The notes: generated by a model from the sequence alone, not told the origin. DNA of 64,000 nt from Agapetus fuscipes (GCA_951799405.1 OX637362.1:7022703-7086702); one strand, 5' to 3'. Shown: positions 53,965-64,000, counted from the first letter of the stretch. Program-made: numbers and translations.

Positions 53965-54202
53965 TGGCGGTATTCACCATTGCCATGTGAATGCTTAAGT
54001 TTTGCCAAGGAAAAATTTCTAGTAAGTATCTAAATAGTAGGCACTTTACCCACCTCCACCCACCAAGTTCATACAACTCATGCGGAGTCGCTTCACTTGG
54101 TGATACTTTAGGATCGAAATAGTAGTAATCTATTTCGATACTTACTAGGAATTTTCCCTTAGCAAAACTTAAGCGTTCAGATGGCAATGGTGAATACCGC
54201 CA
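53965..54202. mobile_element. MITE with ~70-bp inverted ends and TTA duplication
   Basis: The left arm (TGGCGGTATTCACCATTGCC... to AGTAAGTATC near 54031) and right arm (GATACTTACTAGG... to GGTGAATACCGCCA) are inverted copies. TTA flanks both sides (53962-53964, 54203-54205). A TTA/TAA 3-bp duplication is typical of PIF/Harbinger. No coding capacity. Confidence 0.8.
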
Positions 54203-54498
54203 TTAGCCATGGACGTCTTAGCTACCGATTGCATCAGTCGATAAAACATGGTTTGCTGCGCTCGAACAGATGATCAATTGATGTATTGTTACAATTTACT
54301 TGGGTTCAATTTAATTAAACATCAATTAAATTTATTGTACACAATTTACTCTAGGATTCACTCACATTTGGTTCACAGTTAACTTTTGTACTATCTGACT
54401 CAACGGCTAGTCTGCCTTCAAATCATCCCCATCTCTATTTATAGGTGTATAAGAGCCACTCTGGCATACGCCAGATCATACTAAAAAAAGAATAATAA

Positions 54499-54615
54499 TA
54501 ATCTAGAACAAGCAAGAATCGTGCATTTCGTACCTATATAAACGAGCCGCAATGGTACAGAGGGGAGAGTCGATTGAAACATTGAGTGAGCCTAGACATT
54601 GAGCCAAGAGCTAGA
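54499..54615 (+). repeat. LTR-like promoter segment, second copy
   Basis: Nearly identical to 53128-53240, including TATATAAA at 54535-54542 and CAATGGTACAGAGGGGAG. Confidence 0.6.
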
Positions 54616-55425
54616 AAAACTAGTATCTTCTTAATAAGAAGTTTCGAACGAACACAAGTACAACCATCCAAATATATAGGTACGTCTAGAGACACACTCA
54701 CACAATCAATTAAGAAAAATATGCACACCAAGTTTCCTCTTTAATGTAGTATTTACCTACGTTAATCGACATGGTTGTGATATTTCTCTCCTGACATAAG
54801 TTTTATAGCTAGACACTTTAAATAAGTCTTCGATGTTTATTATAGTACCTACAGAAAACCATCAATATTTCGAGTATAGACTTCTAAGAACATTCACTAC
54901 GTAACGCAGTCGTCGAGTATTTCAATTTTTGTACGAAAAGCTGTAGAGGCTCTTTCCCATGTATATTCATACAAAATTTGGGATACTCGATGACTGTATT
55001 AGGTCGTTAAATATTATATTCGCGCAACAGTTGCCAACTGGTTGATACATATAATTGATTAAGAATAAAACCATTCAATACTTAAATAAACCCACAAGAG
55101 AATCAACATTTTTAAAAGCTTCCTTTGTAGGCAACTATATACTGTAGTGTTTTTGGGTTCGGATAGACTTTAAACAAAAAAAACTGGTCTTCTTTTTGGA
55201 TATTTATTTACACTTAATTTATTTGAAATTTTTATATATTTTTTTAACACTTTTAGCAACTTAAATTTATTTCGCAGTTCAGCACCTCACACTTGTTCTT
55301 CGATCAAAGGCGAATATCTATCTCCCCTCCTGCACCCAATTTTGCTCCTTATATACCCCAGAGACAGAAGTCTCCAATTTGCCAGCACACTCTCGAACGC
55401 TCTACCAGCTTCGAGAGTAAAAAAT
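54616..55425. other. Unassigned DNA with a small MITE-like palindrome
   Basis: 54901-55003 has inverted ends (CAGTCGTCGAGTATTTC and GGGATACTCGATGACTG), about 103 bp, probably a small MITE. The rest is AT-rich and unassigned. Confidence 0.5.
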
Positions 55426-55427
55426 CT

Positions 55428-55880
55428 AAATCTAAATCTAAGCTGCAAAGATATGTATCATTTGAGATTCATATTAAATGCATTCCCATAAGCAGACATG
55501 CACAATTTCGCGCTTACACATGCCGCATGTGGACCTACAATATAAAAAACCCAATCTCAAATGAACATAAGCCCTGAAACTCTTGCCGACATTTCCTGAA
55601 ACAGGGGTGACATTGGCAAAGTGAACCATTTTTTACAGTATGGGTGGTCAGCCTCATACCAACCTATAAGTCAAGGAATACGAGTAATAAATAACATTTA
55701 AGTATAAAAAAAAAACAACAAAACCTTAAAAAGAAATCTATACAAAAAAAGTCAAAAATTTATTATGCAAAAAATGTCGCAAACTAATAAACCAACATTA
55801 CAAATCAGCATTGCAGATTAGCCGCTACTTCTTCCTGTCCTTGCATACTTCTTTCATTTCAACGCTTCGATCGCAAATAT
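55428..55880 (-). mobile_element. 5'-truncated RTE copy, close to the intact one
   Basis: The minus strand runs from the RTE C-terminus (ALKEVCKDRKK-like reading with a stop where relatives have W) through a 3'UTR that matches 13229-13346 almost base for base, into a tail repeat ending AGATTTAGATTTAGATTT. Probably a recent relative of the element at 10.2 kb. Confidence 0.8.
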
Positions 55881-56156
55881 TAGAATTCTAATTTTTATAT
55901 TAGATTCTGCAACTCCAAATTGGGATCTGATGCTTTGTTAGACCACACCAAAGTAGCATGTTTTTCAGCCACGATGTCTTAGATTCATTTTTCGTTGTAT
56001 GATAATATCTAGAAGATGGTATTTCTTATATTCCTCATGACATTCCCAATAGTTTTCCCAATAGGCAGACATAAATTTGTGAATTTTGGTACTATAATTT
56101 CAATTTATCACAGTGCTGTTTTTTCTTATGTTTTATTTTGTGTTTTTTTTTTGCAG

Positions 56157-56272
56157 TGAGACAAGAGAACGAGCGAATGATGCACGAGTCCTTCAACATT
56201 GGCTTACCCAACAGTTCCCAATCCACGATGGCGGAGCACAAGAGTGTGCCAGAACATCCGCGCGCACAATAG
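56157..56272 (+). CDS. Membrane protein gene, shared last exon
   Basis: The acceptor follows a strong pyrimidine tract (TGTTTTTTTTTTGCAG, ending 56156). In phase 1 it encodes RQENERMMHESFNIGLPNSS, then QSTMAEHKSVPEHPRAQ and TAG. The first codon is V when joined to exon c (37639) and M when joined to the short form (46464). Following the membrane segment it should lie outside the cell or in the lumen; NSS is a possible N-glycosylation site. An AATAAA begins 17 bp after the stop. Confidence 0.75.
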
Positions 56273-56288
56273 CGGCACACCCTGGTGA

Positions 56289-56379
56289 AATAAAAAAAAA
56301 ACAGTTTGTGAAAAAAAAACACTTTAATTTATTACAATGACTAAATAGAGCAGTCTAGATGAATTATTATTAAAATAAA
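56289..56379 (+). terminator. Poly(A) signals of the membrane protein gene
   Basis: AATAAA at 56289-56294 and again at 56374-56379 follow the stop at 56272. The second leaves a more usual 3'UTR length. Confidence 0.5.
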
Positions 56380-56890
56380 ATGAGTGTTTTATACAAGAGA
56401 AAAAAAAAACAGTGATGTGCTGAAAAAAAAAAACAAATTTTAGCGGGTTAAACGTTTTTACTGGTAAAATAAATTTATGTGAGTACTGATTTTTTTTCAT
56501 TCCGAAAATTTGGAAAATACTTGAAAATAAATGAAATTTTAAATAATTTGATAAAATGCACAAAAACGATAAAATATCAATTATGAAAAATATAATATCG
56601 TATAATTATAACACGTTATTATGTAAAAAAAATAGGTTAAATTGTTGTTCCCGGTTATTGATTTTAAGCTAATGATTTTTTTAAGAACTTACTGAACATG
56701 CTAGATGAAAAACCTTTTGCTCTAATTAAAAATAAGTGTCTGGAAAATATTATGCCATTATTTTTTTTTTTGCAATTAGGTATGTATTTGAGTTCTTCGT
56801 TATTTTATAATTTCAAAGGGCTTTTTTTAAAACAAATTAGATTTAGTTGATATTCACCTTTTTTTAAATAGTTACATACGAAAAACCTGC
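56380..56890. other. No gene recognised
   Basis: Very AT-rich with many A and T runs; nothing identified. Confidence 0.4.
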
Positions 56891-56894
56891 GAAA

Positions 56895-57090
56895 TAGAAG
56901 ACATAGGGTGATGGAGCAGATCATGGAGGCGATTTTGAAGAGACCATGTCTCCAGAATGAGCCATGAAAGACTCGCACTCATCGTAGCTAATGAGATGCC
57001 AATAGGGCAACGCCCAGCTGGAAGACCTGCTGATAGGTGGAGAGATAGCTGGACGTCCTCATCCCAGAATCCATGAGCTGATATGAAGTT
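56895..57090 (+). pseudogene. LINE 3' fragment
   Basis: Reads RDHVSRMSHERLALIVANEM, PIGQRPAGRPADRWRDSW: the HVARM...GRPPxRW block near the C-terminus of jockey/RTE-like LINEs. Nothing of the RT core remains. Confidence 0.65.
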
Positions 57091-57427
57091 TTTTTGCAAA
57101 ACAAAGAAAGAAAGATGTAAATCAAGAAAAAAGGTTAATAAATGCACAATTTTAGGTGTCGAAATTTTCTGTATTTAAAAATGAAATCTGCATAAGAATC
57201 GATGACTTTTATTTATTTTAAGGGCATTTGTTTCGATCTCAGCTTAGCGATTTATCCTGAATAAAAATGACAAACTTATAATAATCCTTGAAATAGACTT
57301 TCCTTCAGATTAAATTTTAAAACCAATGTTTCAACATTTTCACAACACACCCTTAATTTTACAAAAAATGTGTATTTCAAAGATATGTATCGAATTTATT
57401 GAAATCCTTTCAATTTTTTCTCTAGGG

Positions 57428-57754
57428 CAGTGGTTCCCAAACTTTTAATTTCACGTACCACTCAAAAAATTATGAATCGGTAGCGTACCACTGAAGTGTA
57501 AGAGTTCGAAATGTTAAATGTTAAAAAATCGTTCAAAATGGTTAAGTAATAAAACTGCAACAACTGTTTACAAATATTAATTATAAAAAAAAAACAATAC
57601 GCTTAGTGCGAAAAATGTTGCTGCATGTTCGAGAAAAGAGAGGAAATATACAGCCATGGTCATAGAAAGTCCTATGGCCATGGCTGCTTACGTACCACCT
57701 TAAGAAGAGTCGCGTACCACTGGTGGTACGCGTACCATAGTTTGGGAATCACTG
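57428..57754. mobile_element. hAT-type MITE with perfect 8-bp duplication
   Basis: 327 bp with ends CAGTGGTTCCCAAAC and GTTTGGGAATCACTG. CTCTAGGG flanks both sides (57420-57427, 57755-57762). CAGTGGTT-type ends plus an 8-bp duplication identify a hAT derivative. Contains several GTACCAC motifs; no coding capacity. Confidence 0.9.
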
Positions 57755-58069
57755 CTCTAGGGTATTACAAAATGAAATTAAGCGGGTACCCAAACCATTT
57801 TGAATTTTTGTAAAATTTTATGTATAAATTATTAATTGTAAATAATATCCCCAGTGAGATTAGATGTAATCGGCTAGATTTGTCGTAACAAAAGATGAAA
57901 TTAAATCCTAAAATTAAAACCTCCAATTTATTGAATTAATGTTTAATATGATACTTAGAAAGTAAGTTATAAATTATGCATAATAATAAACCGGTAAGAA
58001 AATATTATGTACCCACCAAAATGAGAAATCATTTCTAACACGGTAATAATTTAAAATTGTTTTCTTAAA

Positions 58070-58315
58070 ATTTCAATCTACATTCTATGTTGCACTTCAT
58101 ATTTTTATATACAGGCAAGCATGTGATAAGTTCACGCTTGCAAATGCAGCATGTTTAGGTAGTGCACTTACAAAAGAAAACTCAAACCAGAAAATGTAAA
58201 CACACTTTGAAACAACTCTTGCCATCTTTTCCTGAAACAGAAGTGACATTGGCCAAGGTGAAACAATTTTTAAGATATGGCGGTTCCGCATCACACCAAC
58301 CTATTATTCAATAAA
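58070..58315 (-). repeat. RTE-tail repeat
   Basis: Diverged minus copy from CAATCTACATTCTATG to CCAACCTATTATTCAATA. Confidence 0.7.
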
Positions 58316-58661
58316 CAAAAATAATAAAATACGTATTTAATATTTGATTTATCAATATTTAAAAAAATAAAATCCGAAGGCTTATTCTTAAAATAATTTT
58401 TCATCCTTAGAAAAAATAATTCTAAAGATACAAGTAAGTATCTGGATCTGTATTTTTTTTTCATTGAAGTATTTTTTAAATTTCTTTTCTAACTATTCAA
58501 TGTTCATACACACCATTATTATTAAATACTAACTGTCCCGGCAGACTTTGTCCTGCCTCTTTTTATATAAATTAGATACATTCGTTTTGAGAATTTGTAA
58601 ATTTAGGAACGGCTGTTCAAAAAATGGAAACGATCAGAAGAAAACTTATTTCGAAGTCATC

Positions 58662-58906
58662 TAATCTAAGTTGCAAATATATGCTACATTGGAGATTCAC
58701 ATTACATGCATTCTCACAACCAGACACGTACAAGTTCGCGCTTGCACATGCCTCATGTGAATCTACAACATAAAAACCAAATCTCAAATGGACATACACC
58801 CTGCAACTCCTGCCGTCCTTCCCTGTAACAGAGGTGACATTGGCAAAGTGAACCATTTTTACAGCATGGATGGTCAGCCGCATACCAACCTATAAGTCAA
58901 GGAACA
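58662..58906 (-). repeat. RTE-tail repeat
   Basis: Minus copy of the same subtype as 40521-40777. A stretch of RTE-like 3'UTR follows (58907-58960), so it may be part of a longer truncated RTE. Confidence 0.8.
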
Positions 58907-58972
58907 TACACGACAAAATACATTTTTAAAAACAGTAGATAAATAATAATATCATCAAAACTAAACAGAAAA

Positions 58973-59262
58973 GGGGCTGTCCATATATTACGTCATTCGC
59001 ATTAAGGAGGGGGGAGTCTGGTCTGTGGATGATGGCAAATAATGTGCGAGTACCAAAAGTGACGTCGCTCTTGTAAATACCAATTTCTACAAAATATACA
59101 AAATATTATGTAAGTAATTTAACATTATTAATTATTAAGCTCATCCATTATTACAGCAAGAGGGGGGGGGGGGTCATAAGATAATGACTATAGGATGATT
59201 GTAAGGGGGGGAGGGGTGTCGAAAATCGGCCAAAATCGATGACGTAATTTGTGGACGGCGCC
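58973..59262. mobile_element. MITE with GGGGCTGTCCA ends
   Basis: Inverted ends GGGGCTGTCCATATATTACG and (right end, complement) GGCGCCGTCCACAAATTACG enclose 290 bp rich in G runs. No clear target duplication; superfamily unassigned. Confidence 0.65.
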
Positions 59263-60165
59263 TAACAAATTCCTGTCATAACAAAAAGTCATCATTGTAA
59301 CTATTTTCGTGAGACAGCATAGCTCAATAACTTCAAACAATTTAGCGTGCATATGTTCATGGACATTATATCAAATAAAATTGGGCTCATTAGATTAAGT
59401 TGGGGTATTCTTAAAATCCACAATAACATTTTGTTCAATTCTTACACCTTACACACCATTATTCTCTGTCGACACTCCTTCATAACATATTTTTTTAATT
59501 TCTTTATTGATTTTTTTTGGATAACTGTTGTTGGTTTTACTTGATGTTTAATTTCACTGTGTAGAATTCTTCTTTGTATTGCTGTTGATATTTCAAATAA
59601 AGGAAAAAATTAAAATGAATGTCTAAGAAATAATGAATGTGTTTAAACTATAGAATGTTGTTATCGATGGAGAGTTTAATAGTTTTAAACTATTTGGTAG
59701 GCTAACTCATAGAAGAAGAAGAATTTGTCTTAGAAATGTCAATGTTGTTATGGTATGAGATATTATGGCGAGGTGTATTATTAAAAAGTTAATGAATGTA
59801 TTGTATGTTGTTAATAAATGGCTGTGTAAAAGTTATTTTAAACCTTCTTTGAAATAAAACAAAAAAATATTTTATGTTGGTACCTTCATAGATTAAAAAA
59901 AAAAACTTTTGTTTAACTGTCATATTTTTATTGAAAATGCTGTAAGTATTTCTACAAAATCCCCATGTATTTTAACTAGATTATATCCTATACGCCGCCA
60001 AAAATGAAAAGGAGTCCTTTCTAAAAAACAACTTTTCTGCATAATGCACTCAAAACTTTTTTTTGGCAGGTAAACGTCATACTACTTAGGAAAAACTTTG
60101 TATTTTTCAAGTTGTGCTACCTGATGATGGTTTGAGGATCGAAAAAGTTTGTATGTTTTTATCTA
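59263..60165. other. No gene recognised
   Basis: AT-rich; nothing identified. Confidence 0.4.
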
Positions 60166-60169
60166 TCAT

Positions 60170-60382
60170 CTAAGTTGCAAAGATATATATTGACACTTAA
60201 GGCTTCTATCAAATGCACGCCCACATGTAGACACGTGTGAGTTCGCGCTTACACATGTTGAATGTGTGCCTACATACAAAATACTTTAATAACAACTCCT
60301 GCCGCCTTTCCCTGAAACAGGTGTAGCAAGTTTTTAAAGCATGCGGGTCAGCGTCATACCAACCTATCAATACAGGAACAAA
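60170..60382 (-). repeat. RTE-tail repeat, internally shortened
   Basis: Runs from CATCTAAGTTGCAAAG to CAACCTATCAATACAGGAAC. Confidence 0.75.
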
Positions 60383-60830
60383 AGTGGAAATAATACAGTT
60401 TTTCAAAAATAGAAAAATGTTTTCCGTAGTCATTTCTCAAATTAAAGGATGATTTTTTAGTGTTACAAACAAACCATTAAAAAGATAAAACAAAATATTT
60501 GTTCGCCTTTTCCCTAGCAAACCGACCTTGTGACGTCACAATTTTGTAAATGTCAATTCATGTGTGCTGACCTCACTAGCATTATTTAAATAACTTCTTA
60601 AGGGTTTGATGGATGTTACAGGGTTGATTATTACAAAATGACCTTTAATTATTTTTCTTTTGGATGGCTTTCATGGAAAATTCAGAAAAAATAAAGTTTT
60701 TGAGTAATTTAGCTTTTACCATATCTTCATTTACTAGAAAGTTTTGGATTGAAAATTACTTCTTTTAGGTGCTAAAATAAATATGTATTGAAATGAAGTA
60801 AAAATATCAACTGAAGTTGAAGAATATTTT

Positions 60831-61594
60831 CTGTGCCTCCTGTGAAAAGTGATACAACTCAAAAATCATCATTTTACAGGAGAGCAAAAACAAGATTTAA
60901 AAAATTCTAATTCATGAACTAAGTGGGCTAGGTTACACATAAGTACCTTATTTTGTAGATAAAAACATTCACTTTCACTGTGCATTCTAATTTTTATGGT
61001 TACTATTATAGTTTACAAATAATTGATTAAACTCTGTCAGTTGTACCTTTTTTTTGCCTGTACTTGTATCATTTATTACGTGATAAATGATACAAGTCGA
61101 GTTATATTATATTGCACCTATAAGTTGTCTTTGAGTAAAGTGATACACAAAAAGCTTAATATTTTTTAAATTTAATAACTCATAAGATAATGGTCCAGGC
61201 AGAATGTTGCTCAAACTAATTATAAAAATACTACCCCAAAGATACAATTGTTGTACTTAAAATAGTAGTATTTTCATAATTTACCTGAATCGTATAACTT
61301 GGCTAAAATTCCAGTCAAAAATTGGTGTAAAGTGATATAAGTCGAGATGTATCAATATTCACGATAGATTTGTAAAAAACAATGTGTGGATCAATTACTA
61401 AAAGGGATACAACTTGACTTATATCACTTTTCACGTTTTTTTGCCTAAATCCTGCCAGTTATATTTCCTAAACTATAGCAGATAGAAGAATGTGAGTAAG
61501 ACCAAAAAATCGCTAATTTTTTTCTGATTATTTCTATGTAAAAATCTCAAAAAGGGTATAACTCGAGTTGTATCACTTTTCACAGGAGGCACAG
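60831..61594. mobile_element. 764-bp non-autonomous element with GTGATACAA inverted motifs
   Basis: Ends CTGTGCCTCCTGTGAAAAGT and ACTTTTCACAGGAGGCACAG are near-perfect inverted repeats of about 32 bp that include GTGATACAACTC. Similar GTGATA(C/T)AA motifs in both orientations recur inside (near 61075, 61100, 61325, 61415). 61066-61099 is a nearly perfect palindrome (TTGTATCATTTAT / ATAAATGATACAA). No open frame of note; TTTT flanks both ends. Confidence 0.75.
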
Positions 61595-61599
61595 TTTTA

Positions 61600-62170
61600 C
61601 ATCCTACTATTTTTTCCTTTGAATTTCCTGACAAAAATAGAAATACACTTCACTGTAGGTTTTATCAGTATTATTAATGTTTTCTATTCTAGGTAATAAT
61701 ATCAAAAACTTGTGCAGGTGTAATAAAAAAAAATGAGAATCATGAATTTATTTGATTTAGGAGTGGTAAGTGTTATATTATAATAAAATTTATCATAAAA
61801 GAAAACAATAAAATAATTATTTATGCATGGTTATTATTTTAAAAGAGTAAATTAAAAAATTAAAAAAATAGATTTAATTCCAGGTTATTACTTATAAAGA
61901 TGATATTTGTCTATTGATAACATAATAATTATTATCATTGTTATTGTTGTTAGTTAATTTTAAAAATAAATTTTGTTAGCGTAATATTGAAAATATTGTG
62001 TTAAAAATATAATGCTATGATTTATATTCTTGTTACGAATATGAATACTTTATTGTCTAATTCAATGTAAATAAATAAATGTATTGCATCAAATGTGTTT
62101 TATTTGTGTTAAGTAATACATGTGAGAAAGATAAAAGAAACTGTAATAACTAATACATCAAGATGTGGAG
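61600..62170. other. No gene recognised
   Basis: Very AT-rich; nothing identified. Confidence 0.4.
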
Positions 62171-62175
62171 AAAAT

Positions 62176-62412
62176 AGGCTTGTCCAACATACGGCCCGCG
62201 GGCCACAATGTGGCCCGCGTAAGCCTGTCATTCAGCCGCGACGACATTTAGTTATTGCGCAATATGTTTTTCATCTGAAGATTGAAATTGCGTGCCTACC
62301 CCCTCCCCTCCCCCCCGTCAACAAAATTTTCATGGACAAAAGTACAACAACAAAAATGCTAGCCCGCCACGATTACAAAAGTACTAAATCCGGCCCGAGT
62401 TGGACACCTCTG
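62176..62412. mobile_element. Decayed hAT-type MITE
   Basis: The right end reads CAGAGGTGTCCAACTCGGGC on the minus strand and the left end GGCTTGTCCAACATACGGCC, followed by GCGGGCCACAATGTGGCCCG. The GTGTCCAAC...CGGCCCGCGGGCC type is a known hAT end. The left terminus and the duplication are not preserved. A plus open frame over it (62122-62418) is spurious. Confidence 0.6.
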
Positions 62413-62689
62413 CTCTAGCCATTGGTGGGTATAACAAAGAAAAAAAAAAGTATTTTTAAGCGCTTACCCTTTTTTTTATTTAAAATTATTTATCCAAATC
62501 GAGAGCTTTGAAAGAAAACAATATATTAAATTATAAATTAATCATGCAAACAAAAAAATAATCACCATCTCTGAGAAGAAAATTAGAAAATCTAATAAAA
62601 GTATCTATGGTAGGTATTTAAATTTGTAGGGAATACTTTTTTGTTAACAGCACTAAAATTAGTCATCGGCTTTCTCAAGTTGGTGCGCC

Positions 62690-62791
62690 TGTCATGTGTC
62701 AGACGTCACTGTCAAATAAAACACAGACGGAGTAAAAAACAACAAATTTTGTTTAAAAATTTCTAGTGAATAACATCAACTAAACGACAAA
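62690..62791 (+). promoter_or_regulatory. Probable CHMP5 promoter and 5'UTR
   Basis: Directly before the ATG. GACGTCAC (62702-62709) is a CRE/ATF-like site, with TGTCAAATAAA just after it. No TATA box at a fixed distance, as usual for a housekeeping gene. The ATG has A at -3 (ACAAAATG). Confidence 0.4.
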
Positions 62792-62860
62792 ATGAACAGA
62801 CTATTTGGTAAAGCAAAGCCCAAAGAACCGTTGCCCAGCATAAACGACTGCATATCTGGA
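62792..62860 (+). CDS. CHMP5: CHMP5/Vps60 (ESCRT-III), exon 1
   Basis: Encodes the first 23 residues (MNRLFGKAKPKEPLPSINDC then ISG), which match the conserved N-terminus of CHMP5. The donor GTAAGC starts at 62861 on a codon boundary. CHMP5 is a late ESCRT-III-related subunit that binds the Vps4 cofactor Lip5/Vta1 and helps sort cargo into multivesicular bodies. The start is fixed by family length and homology. Confidence 0.95.
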
Positions 62861-62934
62861 GTAAGCGATGAAGATTTTGCGATTTCAGTTTGTACCTACT
62901 TTTGCTTTGCTAAATTGATTGCTCAATGTTTTAG

Positions 62935-63086
62935 GTGGACAGCAGAGCGGACAATATAGATGGCAAGATTCAGCGCCTGGACGCAGAGCTCAAGAAGTAT
63001 AAAGATCAGATGGCCAAGATGAGAGAAGGGCCCTCCAAGAACGCCGTCAAGCAAAAGGCACTGCGGGTTCTCAAACAAAGAAAAAT
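62935..63086 (+). CDS. CHMP5: CHMP5/Vps60 (ESCRT-III), exon 2; gene continues beyond the window
   Basis: The acceptor CAATGTTTTAG ends at 62934. It encodes [20 protein letters not shown], then [16 protein letters not shown] and [14 protein letters not shown], the first helices of the ESCRT-III core. The exon must end before the in-frame stop: donor GTCAGA at 63087 leaves AT of the methionine codon that precedes YEQQ in relatives. About 74 of ~220 residues are present; the remaining exons lie right of 64000. Intron 2 contains a SINE-C and an RTE-tail repeat. Confidence 0.93.
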
Positions 63087-63290
63087 GTCAGAATACAACC
63101 TTATTCTATTAACATAACCTTGTCATTCAACGAAAATCCGTTTTTTTTGGGCATCACTATAAGCAGGGACGTTCACAGCATTTTAAGCATGGTTAGGCAA
63201 CTTTACGGTGTATGGATACAGTGTAATTTTAATTTGATTTTGATGTATTTGAAATATTATTGTGTTAGCTAAGGTAACTTTCCGAATTAT

Positions 63291-63580
63291 TGGACCGGTC
63301 AGTAGTCCAGTGGCAACACTTCGGACTCGTAAATGGAAGGTTGTGGATTCGGATCCCGGCGGAGCACAAAAATATACCATTTATATTTCGAATGTGCTCT
63401 TCGCTGAGTTGAAAAATTCATAAACCTTTACCAAAGACCGGTCACTGAAAGGTCCATCAAACCTTACAACAACTGGGTCTTTCTTGAGAATTGGCGCTTT
63501 CTACAGCGACGACCAAGCTCGCAGAGGGCTCTTGAGGTGTGATACACACAAAAAACAGCGCTCACCAGATAAATCATCCT
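63291..63580 (+). repeat. SINE-C, full length, in CHMP5 intron 2
   Basis: Head TTGGACCGGTCAGTAGTCC with box B GGATTCGGATCCC; complete body ending AGCGCTCACCAGATAAATCA. Closely resembles the copy at 1597-1906. Confidence 0.8.
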
Positions 63581-63603
63581 AATATATTTTTATTTTTTAT
63601 TAT

Positions 63604-63835
63604 TTGTTCCTTGACTAATAGGGTACTAGGCTGACCCCCATGTTGTAAAACCTTGGATCACGTTTGTCAATGCCACCCTGGTTTCAGGGAAAGGCGGCAG
63701 AATTGCAAGGTTTACTTATATGAGGTTTGGTTTATTTTGCATGTACACATTTAGTATGTGTAAACATGGACTTATATTAAATATGAGTCTTAACCGTCAA
63801 TATATCTTTGCAACTTAGATTATGCGGTTTAGATG
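63604..63835 (+). repeat. RTE-tail repeat, in CHMP5 intron 2
   Basis: Starts TTCCTTGACTAATAGG and ends CTTTGCAACTTAGATTATG. Confidence 0.8.
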
Positions 63836-64000
63836 GAAGATTATACAGTACAGATATTGATTCATTTTATAAATCCCGTGCTAGTACATAATTGTGTATG
63901 CCTTGCGTTTTAAGGTCTTCTAAAGCGTAAAATCATTTCACATCGACAGAAAACGATTTCAGTTAAAATACATTGCAAAATCTTATTTCTTGTAATTGCT

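Noticed and set aside
63087..63117. CHMP5 reading on to the stop at 63115
   Set aside because: Relatives continue with YEQQ after the methionine; GTCAGA at 63087 is a donor in the right phase, so the trailing residues are intronic.

Overview
The window is AT-rich nuclear DNA from an arthropod, most likely an insect. The signs are short GC-rich exons in long AT-rich introns, AATAAA poly(A) signals, insect-type LINE reverse transcriptases, and tRNA- and 5S-derived SINEs. Several LINE tails look like lepidopteran endonuclease/reverse-transcriptase ends, but I cannot fix the order from this sequence. All searching was by eye; no alignment was run.

Only two host genes can be supported, both on the plus strand. 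(1) A single-pass membrane protein gene of unknown function spans about 17.5-56.3 kb. Three exons (17513-17675, 22459-22600, 37510-37639) join in frame to a last exon (56157-56272). A separate ATG-bearing exon (45840-46464) with its own membrane segment ends in the same phase and also joins that last exon. The locus therefore appears to make two proteins with different cytoplasmic and membrane parts and a shared short glycosylatable tail. Further 5' exons of the long form were not found. (2) The first two coding exons of the ESCRT-III gene CHMP5/Vps60 lie at 62792-63086; the rest lies beyond the window.

Everything else is mobile DNA in the introns and intergenic space. 0-8 kb: the 3' end of an LTR element, an RTE fragment split by a 5S+tRNA SINE, SINEs, a MITE and LINE tails. 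7.9-13.8 kb: a decayed hAT-like DNA transposon with a perfect 8-bp target duplication, holding an intact 1001-codon RTE retrotransposon. 14-29.5 kb: many copies of the RTE 3' tail repeat, including a tandem array at 25.9-27.6 kb, plus SINE-B/SINE-C copies. 29.9-34 kb: a CR1/L2-like LINE set inside a 56-bp minisatellite, with tandem monomers before its ORF. 36.9-37.4 kb: an internally deleted mariner. 40.4-43 kb: three copies of one hAT-type MITE, one part of a three-level nest. 48.2-52.5 kb: a solo LTR, a Penelope-like fragment, and an LTR retrotransposon whose interior has become a 35-bp minisatellite. 53-62.4 kb: LTR-like promoter pieces and seven MITEs of different types.

Names used below. 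'RTE-tail repeat' is a unit of about 245 bp that starts TTCCTTGACTTATAGG and ends in a TTAGATT-rich tail; it is the 3' end of the RTE at 10.2-13.6 kb. 'SINE-B' has a head TAGCTCAGTTGG...GGTTCGA and ends GCTTAGTTGCGTT. 'SINE-C' has a head GGACCGGTCC...GGGTTCGAAT. B and C occur alone or joined C-then-B, and two C copies carry a 5S rRNA-like piece in front.
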